From the NCBI RefSeq assembly GCF_030517065.1, contig NZ_CP103950.1, forward strand, positions 1,550,001 through 1,614,000: a stretch of 64,000 bases of DNA, written 5' to 3'. The notes beneath the pieces are model-generated. The model was not told where the DNA came from, searched no databases, and was given only the letters and a program-made list of their open reading frames with translations. This DNA comes from Riemerella columbina. Lineage in GTDB: Bacteria > Bacteroidota > Bacteroidia > Flavobacteriales > Weeksellaceae. A program made the translations under genes and the position numbers. Numbering within the stretch: position 1 is the stretch's first letter; each line of letters opens with the position of its first letter. Below, piece by piece: positions 55,102 to 63,709 of this stretch.

Positions 55102-55217
55102 ATAACTGCTTATCAGTTGTTTTAAAGTGGTGCAAAGATATACACTTTTATATTACCACGCAAGTTTTTTATCAACTTTTTTAACTTTATTTATTAACCC
55201 TCTGTTTATCAGAATTA

Positions 55218-57041
55218 TTATTTTTCATTTTCGTTTCTCATCTGCTCGCTCATTTCCTCTAATACTGGCTTTATCGTACTTTCTGGTAAATCGCTAATCC
55301 GAATGTACATCAGCCCATCTACAGCATCATTAAAATTGGGATCTACATTAAAAGCCACGACTTTTGCATTTTGTTTGATGTATTTTTTAATCAAAACTGG
55401 GAGGCGCATTTCTGGCTCTAAATCATCAATAATCTTATCCAATTTGCCTAAATCAGAGTCTATAGCCTCAAAAAAGAGGTTTTTATCTCGCTCGCGCATT
55501 CGGACTTTGAATTCATTTTTAGGATGAATGTACTGCGCCACCGCAGAATCATAGTAGTGGGAACGCATAAAATCTATCATCAACGATTTAGAAAAATCGG
55601 AAAATTTGTCGCTGATGCTTACGCCACCCATCAAAAATTTATGCTCTGGATTTCTCAAACACACATGCACAATGCCTCGCCAAAGTAAAAATAACGGCAA
55701 TGGTTTTTGCTGATATTCCGTGGAAATATAGGCGCGCCCCATTTCTATCACTTTCTTAAAAAAAGGCTGCAATTCTTGATCAAAATCAAATAGAGAACTG
55801 GTGTAAAAACCGCTGATGCCATATTTTTTCATTACCTCTGTCCCCAACGCCATACGGTAGGCTCCTGCCAACTTCTGCGCTTCTTCATCCCAAAGGAACA
55901 GGTGGTGGTAATGGCGATCGTATTCATCTAAATCAAAAGGGAGGTTACTGCCCTCGCCTACGGCTCTAAAAGTCAATTCGCGCTGCCTGCCAATCTCCCG
56001 CATAATGGACGGAATTTCCTGATAAGCGCCGAAATAAACTTCGTAATTGCCGTTTTTGAAGAGCATTTTGTTCTCTGCCCTCAGGCTGTTGATGTCTTTC
56101 AGAAGGTCTTCTTTTGGCGTTTCTTCAATGATATTCTGTATGACATTTGCGGATTTGTTTGGTGACAATTTAAGATTTAAATTCGGAAGTTTCATTAAAT
56201 CCACCAAAGATTTGCGCTTATCATAATAAGATTTCATTAAATAAATCTTTTTCTGAAGAAAATCGCCCAGTTCCTCTGGTGTTTCATACTCTTCCATTGT
56301 CTTGACCGAAACGGGCTTCCCTATTCTTATGCGAATTGGTTTTTCGCGTTTGTTCATCATCTCGGAAGGGAGCAAAAGCGTCTGTAAATCAGGATGCACC
56401 TGCGCCGCCGAGTAAAACAATCGGCTATTTTTAGCGTGAAAATACATCGGTACTACAGGAACTTTGGCTTTTTTTATCAATTTTAAAGCTGGCTTCTCCC
56501 ACGCTTTATCCAAAATCTCCGCATAGGCGTTGTTTTTATTGGAAACCTCGCCTGCAGGGAAAATCCCCAAGCAACCGCCCTCTTGCAAATGCGCCAATGC
56601 TGCCCGCATTCCTAACGCACTATTTTTGAGGTGTTTCCTGTTTTCAAAGGGATTAACAGCGATCACATAAGGCTTCATTGGCTCTATTTTCTCCAAAAGA
56701 AAATTGCCCATCACCTTAAAATCAGGGCGAATTTCTGTGAGGATTTTACACATCAAAATACCATCAATAGCGCCCAGTGGATGGTTAGCCACCAAGATGA
56801 AAGGTCCTGTTTTAGGGATTTTCTGTAAATCTTCCTCAAAAACCACATATTTGAGTTGCCTCTCTTTGATGAATTGGTCAAAGAAATCACTGCCTTCTGT
56901 ATCTTTCAATTTATCATAAAGTTGATTCACTTTGTTGATTTTCGTAAAATACATCACAGCCGTAGCCAAAGGCTTTTTAAGCAAGCCTAAACGGTTAAAA
57001 CCTGCGGCTTTTATTATATCATTCTTTGAAATGAGACTCAT
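55218..57041 (-). CDS. Bifunctional acyltransferase, OlsF-like (ornithine or amino-acid lipid synthesis)
   Basis: A 607-residue protein with two acyltransferase halves. The N-terminal PlsC-like domain (about 60-270) has VANHPLGAIDG near 85-95 (the H-x4-D motif) and GIFPAGEVSNKN near 167. The C-terminal half (about 330-550) is the hemolysin-type N-acyltransferase/GNAT pattern (MREIGRQRELTFRAVGEGS, then LAGAYRMALGTEVM). This fusion is the layout of OlsF, described in Flavobacterium and Serratia, in which one half N-acylates ornithine and the other O-acylates. The substrate amino acid (ornithine, glycine or another) is not readable. The ATG at 57041 is chosen; the frame extends to a TTG that overlaps lysC. 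Confidence 0.8.
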   Translation of the reverse strand: MSLISKNDIIKAAGFNRLGLLKKPLATAVMYFTKINKVNQLYDKLKDTEGSDFFDQFIKERQLKYVVFEEDLQKIPKTGPFILVANHPLGAIDGILMCKILTEIRPDFKVMGNFLLEKIEPMKPYVIAVNPFENRKHLKNSALGMRAALAHLQEGGCLGIFPAGEVSNKNNAYAEILDKAWEKPALKLIKKAKVPVVPMYFHAKNSRLFYSAAQVHPDLQTLLLPSEMMNKREKPIRIRIGKPVSVKTMEEYETPEELGDFLQKKIYLMKSYYDKRKSLVDLMKLPNLNLKLSPNKSANVIQNIIEETPKEDLLKDINSLRAENKMLFKNGNYEVYFGAYQEIPSIMREIGRQRELTFRAVGEGSNLPFDLDEYDRHYHHLFLWDEEAQKLAGAYRMALGTEVMKKYGISGFYTSSLFDFDQELQPFFKKVIEMGRAYISTEYQQKPLPLFLLWRGIVHVCLRNPEHKFLMGGVSISDKFSDFSKSLMIDFMRSHYYDSAVAQYIHPKNEFKVRMRERDKNLFFEAIDSDLGKLDKIIDDLEPEMRLPVLIKKYIKQNAKVVAFNVDPNFNDAVDGLMYIRISDLPESTIKPVLEEMSEQMRNENEK

Positions 57042-57061
57042 ATATTTTTGTTTTTTCGTGG

Positions 57062-58300
57062 TCAAAAAGTAACAACTTGCACCGTGTTTCTGGACAATTG
57101 TTCTAATAAAATATTTTTGCCTTCGTAAAAGTGTTCTATGTTTTTCATATGGGCATTTCGCACAGTGTAGAGCTGCACATTTTTGGTCAGTTCTGTTTTA
57201 AATTCCGCCTGCAAAGCCTCGTTAAAATCATCTAATTTTCCATATTTATCCTCCAAGCACAACGCCAGAGAGATCGCAGAATTTTGCATCAGAGACACCT
57301 TAATTTTATATTCCGCCAATAGATTAAAAATATAACTGATATGATCCTCCGCAATAAACGAAAAATCTCTGGTAGAAATATGGATTAAATGCTGATTTTC
57401 TTTTAAAATATAGGATTCTTTCTTTTGATTATTTTCGGAATTCCCAATTTTGGTCCCCGCTTGCTCTGGTTCTAAAAAAGATTTCACAAAGAATGGAATA
57501 TGCTTCTGTTTGAGCGGTTGCAAGGTTTTAGGGTGAATCACCGAAGCGCCATAATACGCCATTTCTATCGCTTCTTCATAAGAAATATGAGAGAGCAACT
57601 CTACCTTATCAAATTTCCGTGGATCGCCCGTCATCACGCCTGGCACATCTTTCCAAATGGTCATCACTTGGGCATCTAAGGCATACGCAAAAATAGCCGC
57701 AGAATAATCCGAACCTTCCCTACCGAGGGTTACCGAAAAGTTATGCTCATCAGAACCTATAAACCCCTGAGTAACATAGCATTCCGTTTGAGACAATTGT
57801 TTAATATGGTCTTCCGTAAGCGCCCAATCAACAACGCCTTCTCGGTAATTATGGTTGGTTTTGATGAAATCTCGTGCATCTAACCACTGGTTTTTAAACC
57901 CTTGATTATTAAGGTATTCACTTAAAATTTTAGAAGAAATCAGCTCACCACAGCTCACCACCTGGTCATAAACGAAGCTGTAATTTGGAGATTTATTTCG
58001 TCTTAAAAAAGCCTCTATATCATCAAAAAACAGGGCTATTTCTTCAAATATCTCGTGCTGAGCATCAAATAAATCCGATGCGATCTGGATATGGTTAGAC
58101 TTGATGGTTTTAATTTCCGTTTTGTAATCTCCATTGTTAAAATAAGCCGCCACCACTTGCTCCAAAGCATTAGTGGTCTTGCCCATAGCGGAAACCACCA
58201 GCAAGCACGCTCCCCCCCCCTGCGAAGCCAAAACTTTTGCTACATTTTTTACGCCCTCTGCATCTTTTACGGAGGCGCCGCCAAACTTAAAAACTTTCAT
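57062..58300 (-). CDS. lysC: Aspartate kinase, monofunctional
   Basis: A 412-residue enzyme phosphorylating aspartate, the first step to lysine, threonine and methionine. The kinase domain opens KVFKFGGASVKDAEGVKNV near residues 2-20. VTLGREGSDYSAAIFA near 195-210 holds the substrate loop. The C-terminal 120 residues form ACT-like regulatory repeats. The ATG at 58300 is used; the frame is open six bases further to a TTG. A run of nine C on the plus strand at 58212-58220 encodes the Gly-Gly-Gly near residues 28-30. The gene ends 20 bases before the acyltransferase start, and the two may be co-transcribed. Confidence 0.94.
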   Translation of the reverse strand: MKVFKFGGASVKDAEGVKNVAKVLASQGGGACLLVVSAMGKTTNALEQVVAAYFNNGDYKTEIKTIKSNHIQIASDLFDAQHEIFEEIALFFDDIEAFLRRNKSPNYSFVYDQVVSCGELISSKILSEYLNNQGFKNQWLDARDFIKTNHNYREGVVDWALTEDHIKQLSQTECYVTQGFIGSDEHNFSVTLGREGSDYSAAIFAYALDAQVMTIWKDVPGVMTGDPRKFDKVELLSHISYEEAIEMAYYGASVIHPKTLQPLKQKHIPFFVKSFLEPEQAGTKIGNSENNQKKESYILKENQHLIHISTRDFSFIAEDHISYIFNLLAEYKIKVSLMQNSAISLALCLEDKYGKLDDFNEALQAEFKTELTKNVQLYTVRNAHMKNIEHFYEGKNILLEQLSRNTVQVVTF

Positions 58301-58454
58301 ACCCAATTAATTGTTTTTGCTCCAAATCCTGTGTTCTTCATTTAAAATAAGTTTCAAAAATATGAAATCTTATTAAAAAAAGAAAATAAAAAATGATATT
58401 CTACACCTCAATTATGAAAAAATATACCGCTCCATTGCCTTTATTGGTCGCATA

Positions 58455-59561
58455 TTATTCCTTTTCTTCAAGGGTGATATTTTTGGTAATTTTATATTTT
58501 TTGCGTTTGCGCTGGGTGTGTTCTTCGCCTAAAATTAATCCCCAAGGTTTCAGCCCATCTATGCGTTCAAAAATCACTTTCATCATCGCTAAAAATGGAA
58601 TACACAAGAACATCCCTGAAATCCCCCACAGATGCTCGCCTACCAAAAGCGCTAAAAATGAGAACAATGCATTGATTTTCACCTTAGAACCAATCACGAG
58701 TGGAAGGACTAAATTAGCATCTATCGCGTGGATTACGCCGTAGCCAATCAGCACCATAAGCGTATGCTCACCGCCTGTAGCAAAGGAAATTACGCACGCC
58801 AAAAAACCCGTGATGATGATCCCAATATAAGGAATAACATTGAGCAACCCTGTGAGCAAACCGAGCAATAGCGCATATTTAACGCCTAAACAAGTCAATA
58901 AAATGCTGGACAAAGTACTCACAATAATAATCTGAATGAACAAGCCGATAATATAATCTTTGATGATTTTTTGAATTTCTAAAATAATCTCATTCACCTT
59001 TGCGAAATGCTTCTCATTAAACACAGAAACTATGAATTTATACAATAATCTTCTGTAATTCAAGATAAAAATAAGAAACAAAGCCGAGAATAAGAAAAAC
59101 GCCAATACAGAAGAAAACATTGTTACCGTAGTACTTAAAATAATACCCGAAGAGGCTAATATTTTCTCCAAACCTTGGTTGAGATACTCCATCTGTTGGT
59201 CAAAATTCACTTTAAAAGTTTTGGAAACCCAAGTTTGCAAATCAAGGAAGGCTTGGTTGATATTCAGCATCAGCGTAGGAAAATCAGCGACAAAATCACT
59301 CAGCTGTGCCGAGAAAAAATACACCACGCCAGAGACCACCAAAAGCATCAGCAATAATGATGTAAAAGTGGATAGCGCTCTGGAAAATCGCCATTTTTGC
59401 TCTAAAAAATTAGCAAACGGCACAAATAACAGCGCCAACAAAAATGCAAAAAAGAGCGGCGCCAAGATGGTTTGCCCTAAAACTGCCAAATAACCCAATG
59501 CCAAAATGCAAATGAGCACCATAGCGAGTTTCATAATAAAAGGTAATTTGATTTCCATCAT
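58455..59561 (-). CDS. AI-2E family transporter
   Basis: A 368-residue polytopic membrane protein with about eight helices, the N-terminal pair covering 10-60. The family core is visible in the later helices (PYIGIIITGFLACVISFATGG near 240-260 and LVIGSKVKINALFSFLALLVGEHLWGISGMFLCIPFLAM near 285-325). The family name comes from one member that exports autoinducer-2; others exchange sodium and protons. The substrate here is unknown. The last 30 residues are charged. It lies alone between mutY and lysC. Confidence 0.9.
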   Translation of the reverse strand: MMEIKLPFIMKLAMVLICILALGYLAVLGQTILAPLFFAFLLALLFVPFANFLEQKWRFSRALSTFTSLLLMLLVVSGVVYFFSAQLSDFVADFPTLMLNINQAFLDLQTWVSKTFKVNFDQQMEYLNQGLEKILASSGIILSTTVTMFSSVLAFFLFSALFLIFILNYRRLLYKFIVSVFNEKHFAKVNEIILEIQKIIKDYIIGLFIQIIIVSTLSSILLTCLGVKYALLLGLLTGLLNVIPYIGIIITGFLACVISFATGGEHTLMVLIGYGVIHAIDANLVLPLVIGSKVKINALFSFLALLVGEHLWGISGMFLCIPFLAMMKVIFERIDGLKPWGLILGEEHTQRKRKKYKITKNITLEEKE

Positions 59562-59632
59562 TTTAGAATTTAAAATTGAATACTATTGTTTTATGTTTTG
59601 CAAAATAACGAAACTATTTGCAATAATAAACA

Positions 59633-60667
59633 CTAAACAAAAAAATCTTTTAACCACTGTTCTAAGGGTTTAGGGAAAGATTTTTGCGCTGCCATTTCTG
59701 GATTAACCACATCGTAGCCGTGTTGCTGGGCATAGGCGTGGAGCTCTTGCAGCGTTTTGGTGGGCACTTCATTCATTTCTATGATTAAATTTCGGTGGGT
59801 TAGTTTATGGTTAACCACCTTGGTTTCTCGGATAAAAGGCTGCCACGCCTCAGGAATCTGCGTTGGAAATTCGTATAAATTTTTCCAAATGGAGGCCCTA
59901 TTTCTTTTTTTAATTAAAAAATAACCTTGGCAGTGTATCATATAATAAGTTAGGTTCATTGTAGTGACGCTCACTTTTTTATGCTTCACGGGAAACTCTA
60001 AAGCCCTGCCCGTTTGATAAGCCATACAATCTTCCGAAACGGGGCACAGACCACATTGTGGCGTTTTAGGTTTGCAGACCTCCGAGCCCAAATCCATAAT
60101 GGCTTGGTTGAAATCTCCAGGGCGGTGCGGCGGCATAACCCGATCTGCCAATGCCGAAAAATATTGAAACGCATTGGATTTAGAAATATCAAAATCATCG
60201 GCAAAAAGTCTGGAAAAAACACGGTAAAAATTACCATCTACCGCAGGATAAGCCTCGCCAAAACAAATGCTCACAATGGCAGCTGCCGTATATTTACCGA
60301 TGCCTTTTAGGCTTAAAATCTCTTGATAAGTGGAGGGAAACTCACCGTTGAAATCCCGCATTATTTGCTGTCCGGCTTCGTGGAGATTGAGCGCTCGGGA
60401 GTAGTAGCCCAAACCTTTCCAGTAGAGAAGAACCTCGTCTGTATCTGCCTCTGCTAGGGTTTTCACATCTGGGAAACGCTCTATAAATCTAAGGTAATAA
60501 GCACGCCCTTGCTGCACTTGGGTTTGTTGTAAAATAACCTCGCTGATCCATATTTTATACGGATTTTGGGTGCTTCGCCACGGAAGTTCGCGCGCATTTT
60601 CATCGTACCAATCAATGATTTTGGTGCCAATGTTTAGAAAATCAGGGTTTTGTTTGTTTGTTTTCAA
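59633..60667 (-). CDS. mutY: A/G-specific adenine glycosylase
   Basis: A 344-residue MutY that removes adenine mispaired with 8-oxoguanine. The catalytic Glu is in SEVILQQTQV, the hairpin-Gly region in LKGIGKYTAAAIVS, and the catalytic Asp in AVDGNFYRVFSRLF. The [4Fe-4S] cluster follows as CKPKTPQCGLCPVSEDC (C-x6-C-x2-C-x5-C). A C-terminal NUDIX-like recognition domain is present. There is no ATG between the upstream in-frame ATG at 60715, which overlaps the hup start, and the conserved region. A TTG giving MKTNKQNPDFLNIG is the best candidate start, but this is uncertain. Confidence 0.9.
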   Translation of the reverse strand: MKTNKQNPDFLNIGTKIIDWYDENARELPWRSTQNPYKIWISEVILQQTQVQQGRAYYLRFIERFPDVKTLAEADTDEVLLYWKGLGYYSRALNLHEAGQQIMRDFNGEFPSTYQEILSLKGIGKYTAAAIVSICFGEAYPAVDGNFYRVFSRLFADDFDISKSNAFQYFSALADRVMPPHRPGDFNQAIMDLGSEVCKPKTPQCGLCPVSEDCMAYQTGRALEFPVKHKKVSVTTMNLTYYMIHCQGYFLIKKRNRASIWKNLYEFPTQIPEAWQPFIRETKVVNHKLTHRNLIIEMNEVPTKTLQELHAYAQQHGYDVVNPEMAAQKSFPKPLEQWLKDFFV

Positions 60668-60685
60668 AAATAAGTTATATATTTG
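60654..60685 (+). promoter_or_regulatory. Candidate promoter of hup
   Basis: TATATTTG at 60678-60685 matches the -7 box. TTG repeats at 60654-60656 and 60658-60660 give spacings of 21 or 17, on either side of the consensus. The same stretch contains TATTTTTG on the minus strand, facing mutY. Confidence 0.5.
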
Positions 60686-60713
60686 CACACCAAAAATAAA
60701 AACAAAAAAGGAC

Positions 60714-61007
60714 ATGACAAAAGCAGAATTGGTAAATACCATCTCTAATAAGTTAGGAATGGAAAAAAATGACACTCAAAAAGTGGTGGAAGCATTGATG
60801 CAGGAAATACGAAATTCTCTATACGAAGGAGATAATGTTTACCTTAGAGGGTTTGGTTCGTTTATTATCAAGACGCGCGCTGCAAAAACAGGAAGAAACA
60901 TCTCTAAAAATACAGCGATAGAAATTCCTGCCCACAATATCCCTGCATTTAAGCCTTCAAAATCTTTTGCAGAGAAAGTGAAAAACAAAGTTCCAGTAAA
61001 GAAATAA
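60714..61007 (+). CDS. hup: HU-family DNA-binding protein
   Basis: A 97-residue histone-like protein. MTKAELVNTISNKLGMEK is the HU opening helix. GDNVYLRGFGSFIIKTRAAKTGRN near 44-67 leads into the DNA-wrapping beta arm, with NISKNTAIEIPAHNIPAFKPSKSF forming the arm and the final helix. The ATG just after the -7 box is the start. It is divergent from mutY and followed by the 30-residue basic peptide and rng, an order common in flavobacteria. Confidence 0.96.
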   Translation: MTKAELVNTISNKLGMEKNDTQKVVEALMQEIRNSLYEGDNVYLRGFGSFIIKTRAAKTGRNISKNTAIEIPAHNIPAFKPSKSFAEKVKNKVPVKK

Positions 61008-61042
61008 TCCAATTTATTATTAACAAATAAAAATAAAAGACT

Positions 61043-61135
61043 ATGCCTAGCGGAAAGAAAAGAAAAAGACACAAGGTGGCAACCCACAAAAGAAAAAAGA
61101 GAAGAAGACAAAACAGACATAAGAAAAAGAAATAA
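61043..61135 (+). CDS. 30-aa extremely basic peptide, COX24/mS38-like ribosomal protein candidate
   Basis: An open frame of 30 codons starting ATG CCT AGC and ending TAA. About two thirds of the residues are Lys or Arg (MPSGKKRKRHKVATHKRKKR, then a similar run). The pattern resembles the basic tail of the AURKAIP1/COX24 (mS38) ribosomal protein family, which occurs as tiny proteins in Bacteroidetes. It lies 35 bases after hup and about 100 bases before rng, consistent with a conserved flavobacterial gene set. Role in the ribosome is inferred, not shown. Confidence 0.7.
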   Translation: MPSGKKRKRHKVATHKRKKRRRQNRHKKKK

Positions 61136-61186
61136 TCTGTAGTCTCTTTTTTAAATGACATAAGCAATATAGTTGGTGTTTTTATT

Positions 61187-61216
61187 TTGGTTGATAAAGC
61201 ATCAACTATATTTTTG
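61187..61216 (+). promoter_or_regulatory. Promoter of rng
   Basis: TTG at 61187-61189, 19 bases, then TATTTTTG at 61209-61216, about 24 bases before the ATG. Confidence 0.8.
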
Positions 61217-61240
61217 TTTCACTATTTATAAAATTTTAGA

Positions 61241-62800
61241 ATGAAGAAAGAACTCTTAATATCCAATGAAGATGGTGCTTCTAAAATTGCATTGATAGAA
61301 GACGGACGCTTATTTGAACTACACGAGGAAGAACAAGACAATACCCTTGTGGTAGGTGATATCTATTTAGGTAAAATTAAAAAATTAGCACCCAACCTCA
61401 ACGCCGCTTTCGTGAATATCGGCTATGATAAAGATGCGTTTTTACATTACCAAGATTTAGGCCCACAGTACCTTACTTATAAGAAATTTCTCAGAGAAGT
61501 CCATTCTAAAAGAAAAAACGACTCCAGCTTGAAGAATTTTCCAATAGAAAAAACCATTGACAAAAATGGAATGATAGATAGCGTTTTGGCAAAAGATGAC
61601 ACCGTGCTCATCCAAATTACCAAAGAACCTATCTCCACCAAAGGTGCCAGAATCTCCACACAGATATCCCTCACAGGCAGGTTTCTTGTGCTTATTCCTT
61701 TTGACCAAAAAGTTTCTATCTCTAAAAAAATCAGGGATAATGCGGAAAAAGACCGCCTAAGAACCTTGATAGAAAGTATAAAGCCCGAAGGCTTTGGCGT
61801 GATTATCAGAACAGTAGCAGAAGGCAAAAAAGTTGCCGAACTACACAATGATATGAACCATCTGGTAGAGAAATGGGAAACTTGTTTCAAAAATATTCAA
61901 AAAAACAAAATCCCCTCTAAAATTTTAAGCGAGGAGGACAAAGCGTCTGCCATTCTAAGAGATAATTTTAATGCAGATTTTGTAAGCATCATCTGTGATG
62001 ATGAAACCATGGTGCAAGATATGAGAAACTATCTGGAAGTCATTGCACCAGAACGAAAAAACATAGTGGAATTTTATGATAATCATATCCCACTTTTAGA
62101 GTATTACAATGTAGAGAAACAGCTCAAACAGAGCTTTGGCAAGCATGTGAACATCCCGAGTTCCAAAGGCGCCTATCTGGTGATAGAACACACCGAAGCC
62201 CTCCATGTGATTGATGTGAACTCCGGCAACAACATCTCCACAGGGAGCCACGCCAACAAAGAGCACGCCTTAAAAGTCAACAAAATGGCAGCAACAGAAA
62301 TCGCCAGACAGCTGAGACTCAGAGATATGGGCGGCATTATTGTGGTGGACTTTATCGATATGAGAGAAGCCAACCACAGAAAAGAACTCTACGAACATCT
62401 AAAAACGGAAATGAAGCGTGATAAAGCACGCCATAAAATACTACCGCCCAGCAAGTTTGGGCTTATACAAATCACCCGACAGCGCGTGCGCCCAGAAAAA
62501 GTGATAGAAACTAAGGAAGAAAATCCTAATAAAGACGGCGAAATCTTAGCACCAGTCGTGATTGTAGAGCGGATGTCTGAGGTGATTAGAAACTTATTAC
62601 AAAAAGAAAAAGGACGCCTATATCTGCACACCCATCCCTTTGTAGAAGCCTACCTAACCAAAGGACTGATGAGCATACAAACCAAATGGTTTTTTAAATA
62701 CAAAAAATGGGTAACGATAGTCCCGAGAGACTCCTTCAAATACTTAGAATACAAAATCTATAACGATAAGAAAGAAGAATTGGTCAGTTTCTCAAACTAA
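61241..62800 (+). CDS. rng: Ribonuclease G (Rne/Rng family)
   Basis: A 519-residue single-strand-specific endoribonuclease. An S1-like domain lies near residues 35-120 (GDIYLGKIKKLAPNLNAAFVNIGYDKDAFLHYQD). The catalytic Asp residues sit in VIDVNSGNNIS near 327 and GGIIVVDFIDM near 367. The C-terminus lacks the degradosome scaffold of RNase E, so the length fits RNase G. It matures 16S rRNA and degrades mRNA. It follows hup and the basic peptide. Confidence 0.95.
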   Translation: MKKELLISNEDGASKIALIEDGRLFELHEEEQDNTLVVGDIYLGKIKKLAPNLNAAFVNIGYDKDAFLHYQDLGPQYLTYKKFLREVHSKRKNDSSLKNFPIEKTIDKNGMIDSVLAKDDTVLIQITKEPISTKGARISTQISLTGRFLVLIPFDQKVSISKKIRDNAEKDRLRTLIESIKPEGFGVIIRTVAEGKKVAELHNDMNHLVEKWETCFKNIQKNKIPSKILSEEDKASAILRDNFNADFVSIICDDETMVQDMRNYLEVIAPERKNIVEFYDNHIPLLEYYNVEKQLKQSFGKHVNIPSSKGAYLVIEHTEALHVIDVNSGNNISTGSHANKEHALKVNKMAATEIARQLRLRDMGGIIVVDFIDMREANHRKELYEHLKTEMKRDKARHKILPPSKFGLIQITRQRVRPEKVIETKEENPNKDGEILAPVVIVERMSEVIRNLLQKEKGRLYLHTHPFVEAYLTKGLMSIQTKWFFKYKKWVTIVPRDSFKYLEYKIYNDKKEELVSFSN

Positions 62801-62804
62801 AACA

Positions 62805-62836
62805 CAAGCACACATTTCTCTATGTGTGCTTTTTTT
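62805..62836 (+). terminator. Terminator after rng
   Basis: AAGCACACAT and ATGTGTGCTT arms around a six-base loop, then seven T, within 40 bases of the stop codon. Confidence 0.9.
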
Positions 62837-63002
62837 ATGGACAAAATCAGCACTTTTTGGCAGAGTTTCTGTCATATTTAATTAAACAAACATTTAATTC
62901 TATACTCCTGATAATAAACAAGATAAAACTAACCTCCGCACCATATTATCACTTTGGCACGATTTTTACAATTACACCCTGCGAATTAAAAAACGAAAAA
63001 TA

Positions 63003-63563
63003 ATGAAATCAATTAAAAAAGCTGTATTAGCATTAGGCATTTTGTCTGCAGGTTTAGTTTCTGCACAGAGCGTTTCTATGACCAATATGTTAAAATTAGG
63101 CATCAATGCGGGCGCTTCTACTGGGGGCAATACCTCGGCTAACTTAGGCGTAGATTTATCTTACCAAAATTTAGTTACACCAGGTTTCGGTTTAGGGATT
63201 TCTACAGGGTACAACCACTTTTTCGGTAAAGAGAAAGATGGCATCAAAAACAACGATTTCGGTGTGGTACCTGTAGCGGCAATGTTTAAATTCTACCCTC
63301 AAAAATCAGGTTTCTACGCTGGTGCAGATTTAGGTTATGGCTTTATTGTAGGCGATGACAAAGTGGCTTCTAACTCCACTGTAGAGATGCCAAAAGGCGG
63401 TTTCTACCTTAAGCCAGAAATAGGTTTCCATAACAGAGATTGGAATTTCTTTTTACACTACACCAAAGTATTCACAGGTGATGATGGTAAAATCGGCAAC
63501 CAAGACTTCAACGCTGGTAGCATAGGCGCTGGTGTAGCGTACAACATTCCATTAGGAAAATAA
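63003..63563 (+). CDS. Porin-family outer membrane beta-barrel protein
   Basis: A 186-residue protein with signal peptide MKSIKKAVLALGILSAGLVSAQ. The body has the Gly/Tyr-rich alternating strands of an eight-stranded barrel (LGINAGASTGGNTSANLGVDLS, then GFYAGADLGYGFIVG) and ends with a hydrophobic strand. It is similar in style to the beta-barrel protein at 5.5 kb, but not an obvious copy. The ligand is unknown. It is monocistronic, with its own terminator. Confidence 0.85.
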   Translation: MKSIKKAVLALGILSAGLVSAQSVSMTNMLKLGINAGASTGGNTSANLGVDLSYQNLVTPGFGLGISTGYNHFFGKEKDGIKNNDFGVVPVAAMFKFYPQKSGFYAGADLGYGFIVGDDKVASNSTVEMPKGGFYLKPEIGFHNRDWNFFLHYTKVFTGDDGKIGNQDFNAGSIGAGVAYNIPLGK

Positions 63564-63585
63564 TCCGTACAAAATAAATTTTTCA

Positions 63586-63615
63586 GAGCTGCCTCTCTAC
63601 GAGGCAGCTTTTTTA
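63586..63615 (+). terminator. Terminator after the porin-family gene
   Basis: AGCTGCCTC, short loop, GAGGCAGCT, then six T, about 20 bases after the stop. Confidence 0.92.
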
Positions 63616-63655
63616 TTGCGGATATAGAGAACAAATCAACCCAAAACACAGCCAC

Positions 63656-63685
63656 TTGCACTTTATAAAAAAAATTTTATATTTG
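63656..63685 (+). promoter_or_regulatory. Promoter of the POT transporter gene
   Basis: TTG at 63656-63658, exactly 19 bases, then TATATTTG at 63678-63685, 24 bases before the ATG. It matches the Bacteroidetes consensus. Confidence 0.82.
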
Positions 63686-63709
63686 TTTCCAACAAAAAAA
63701 TAGAATTTT

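Noticed and set aside
58393-58743. 116-codon plus-strand frame
   Set aside because: It lies antisense to the end of the AI-2E family gene, which has clear family signatures.
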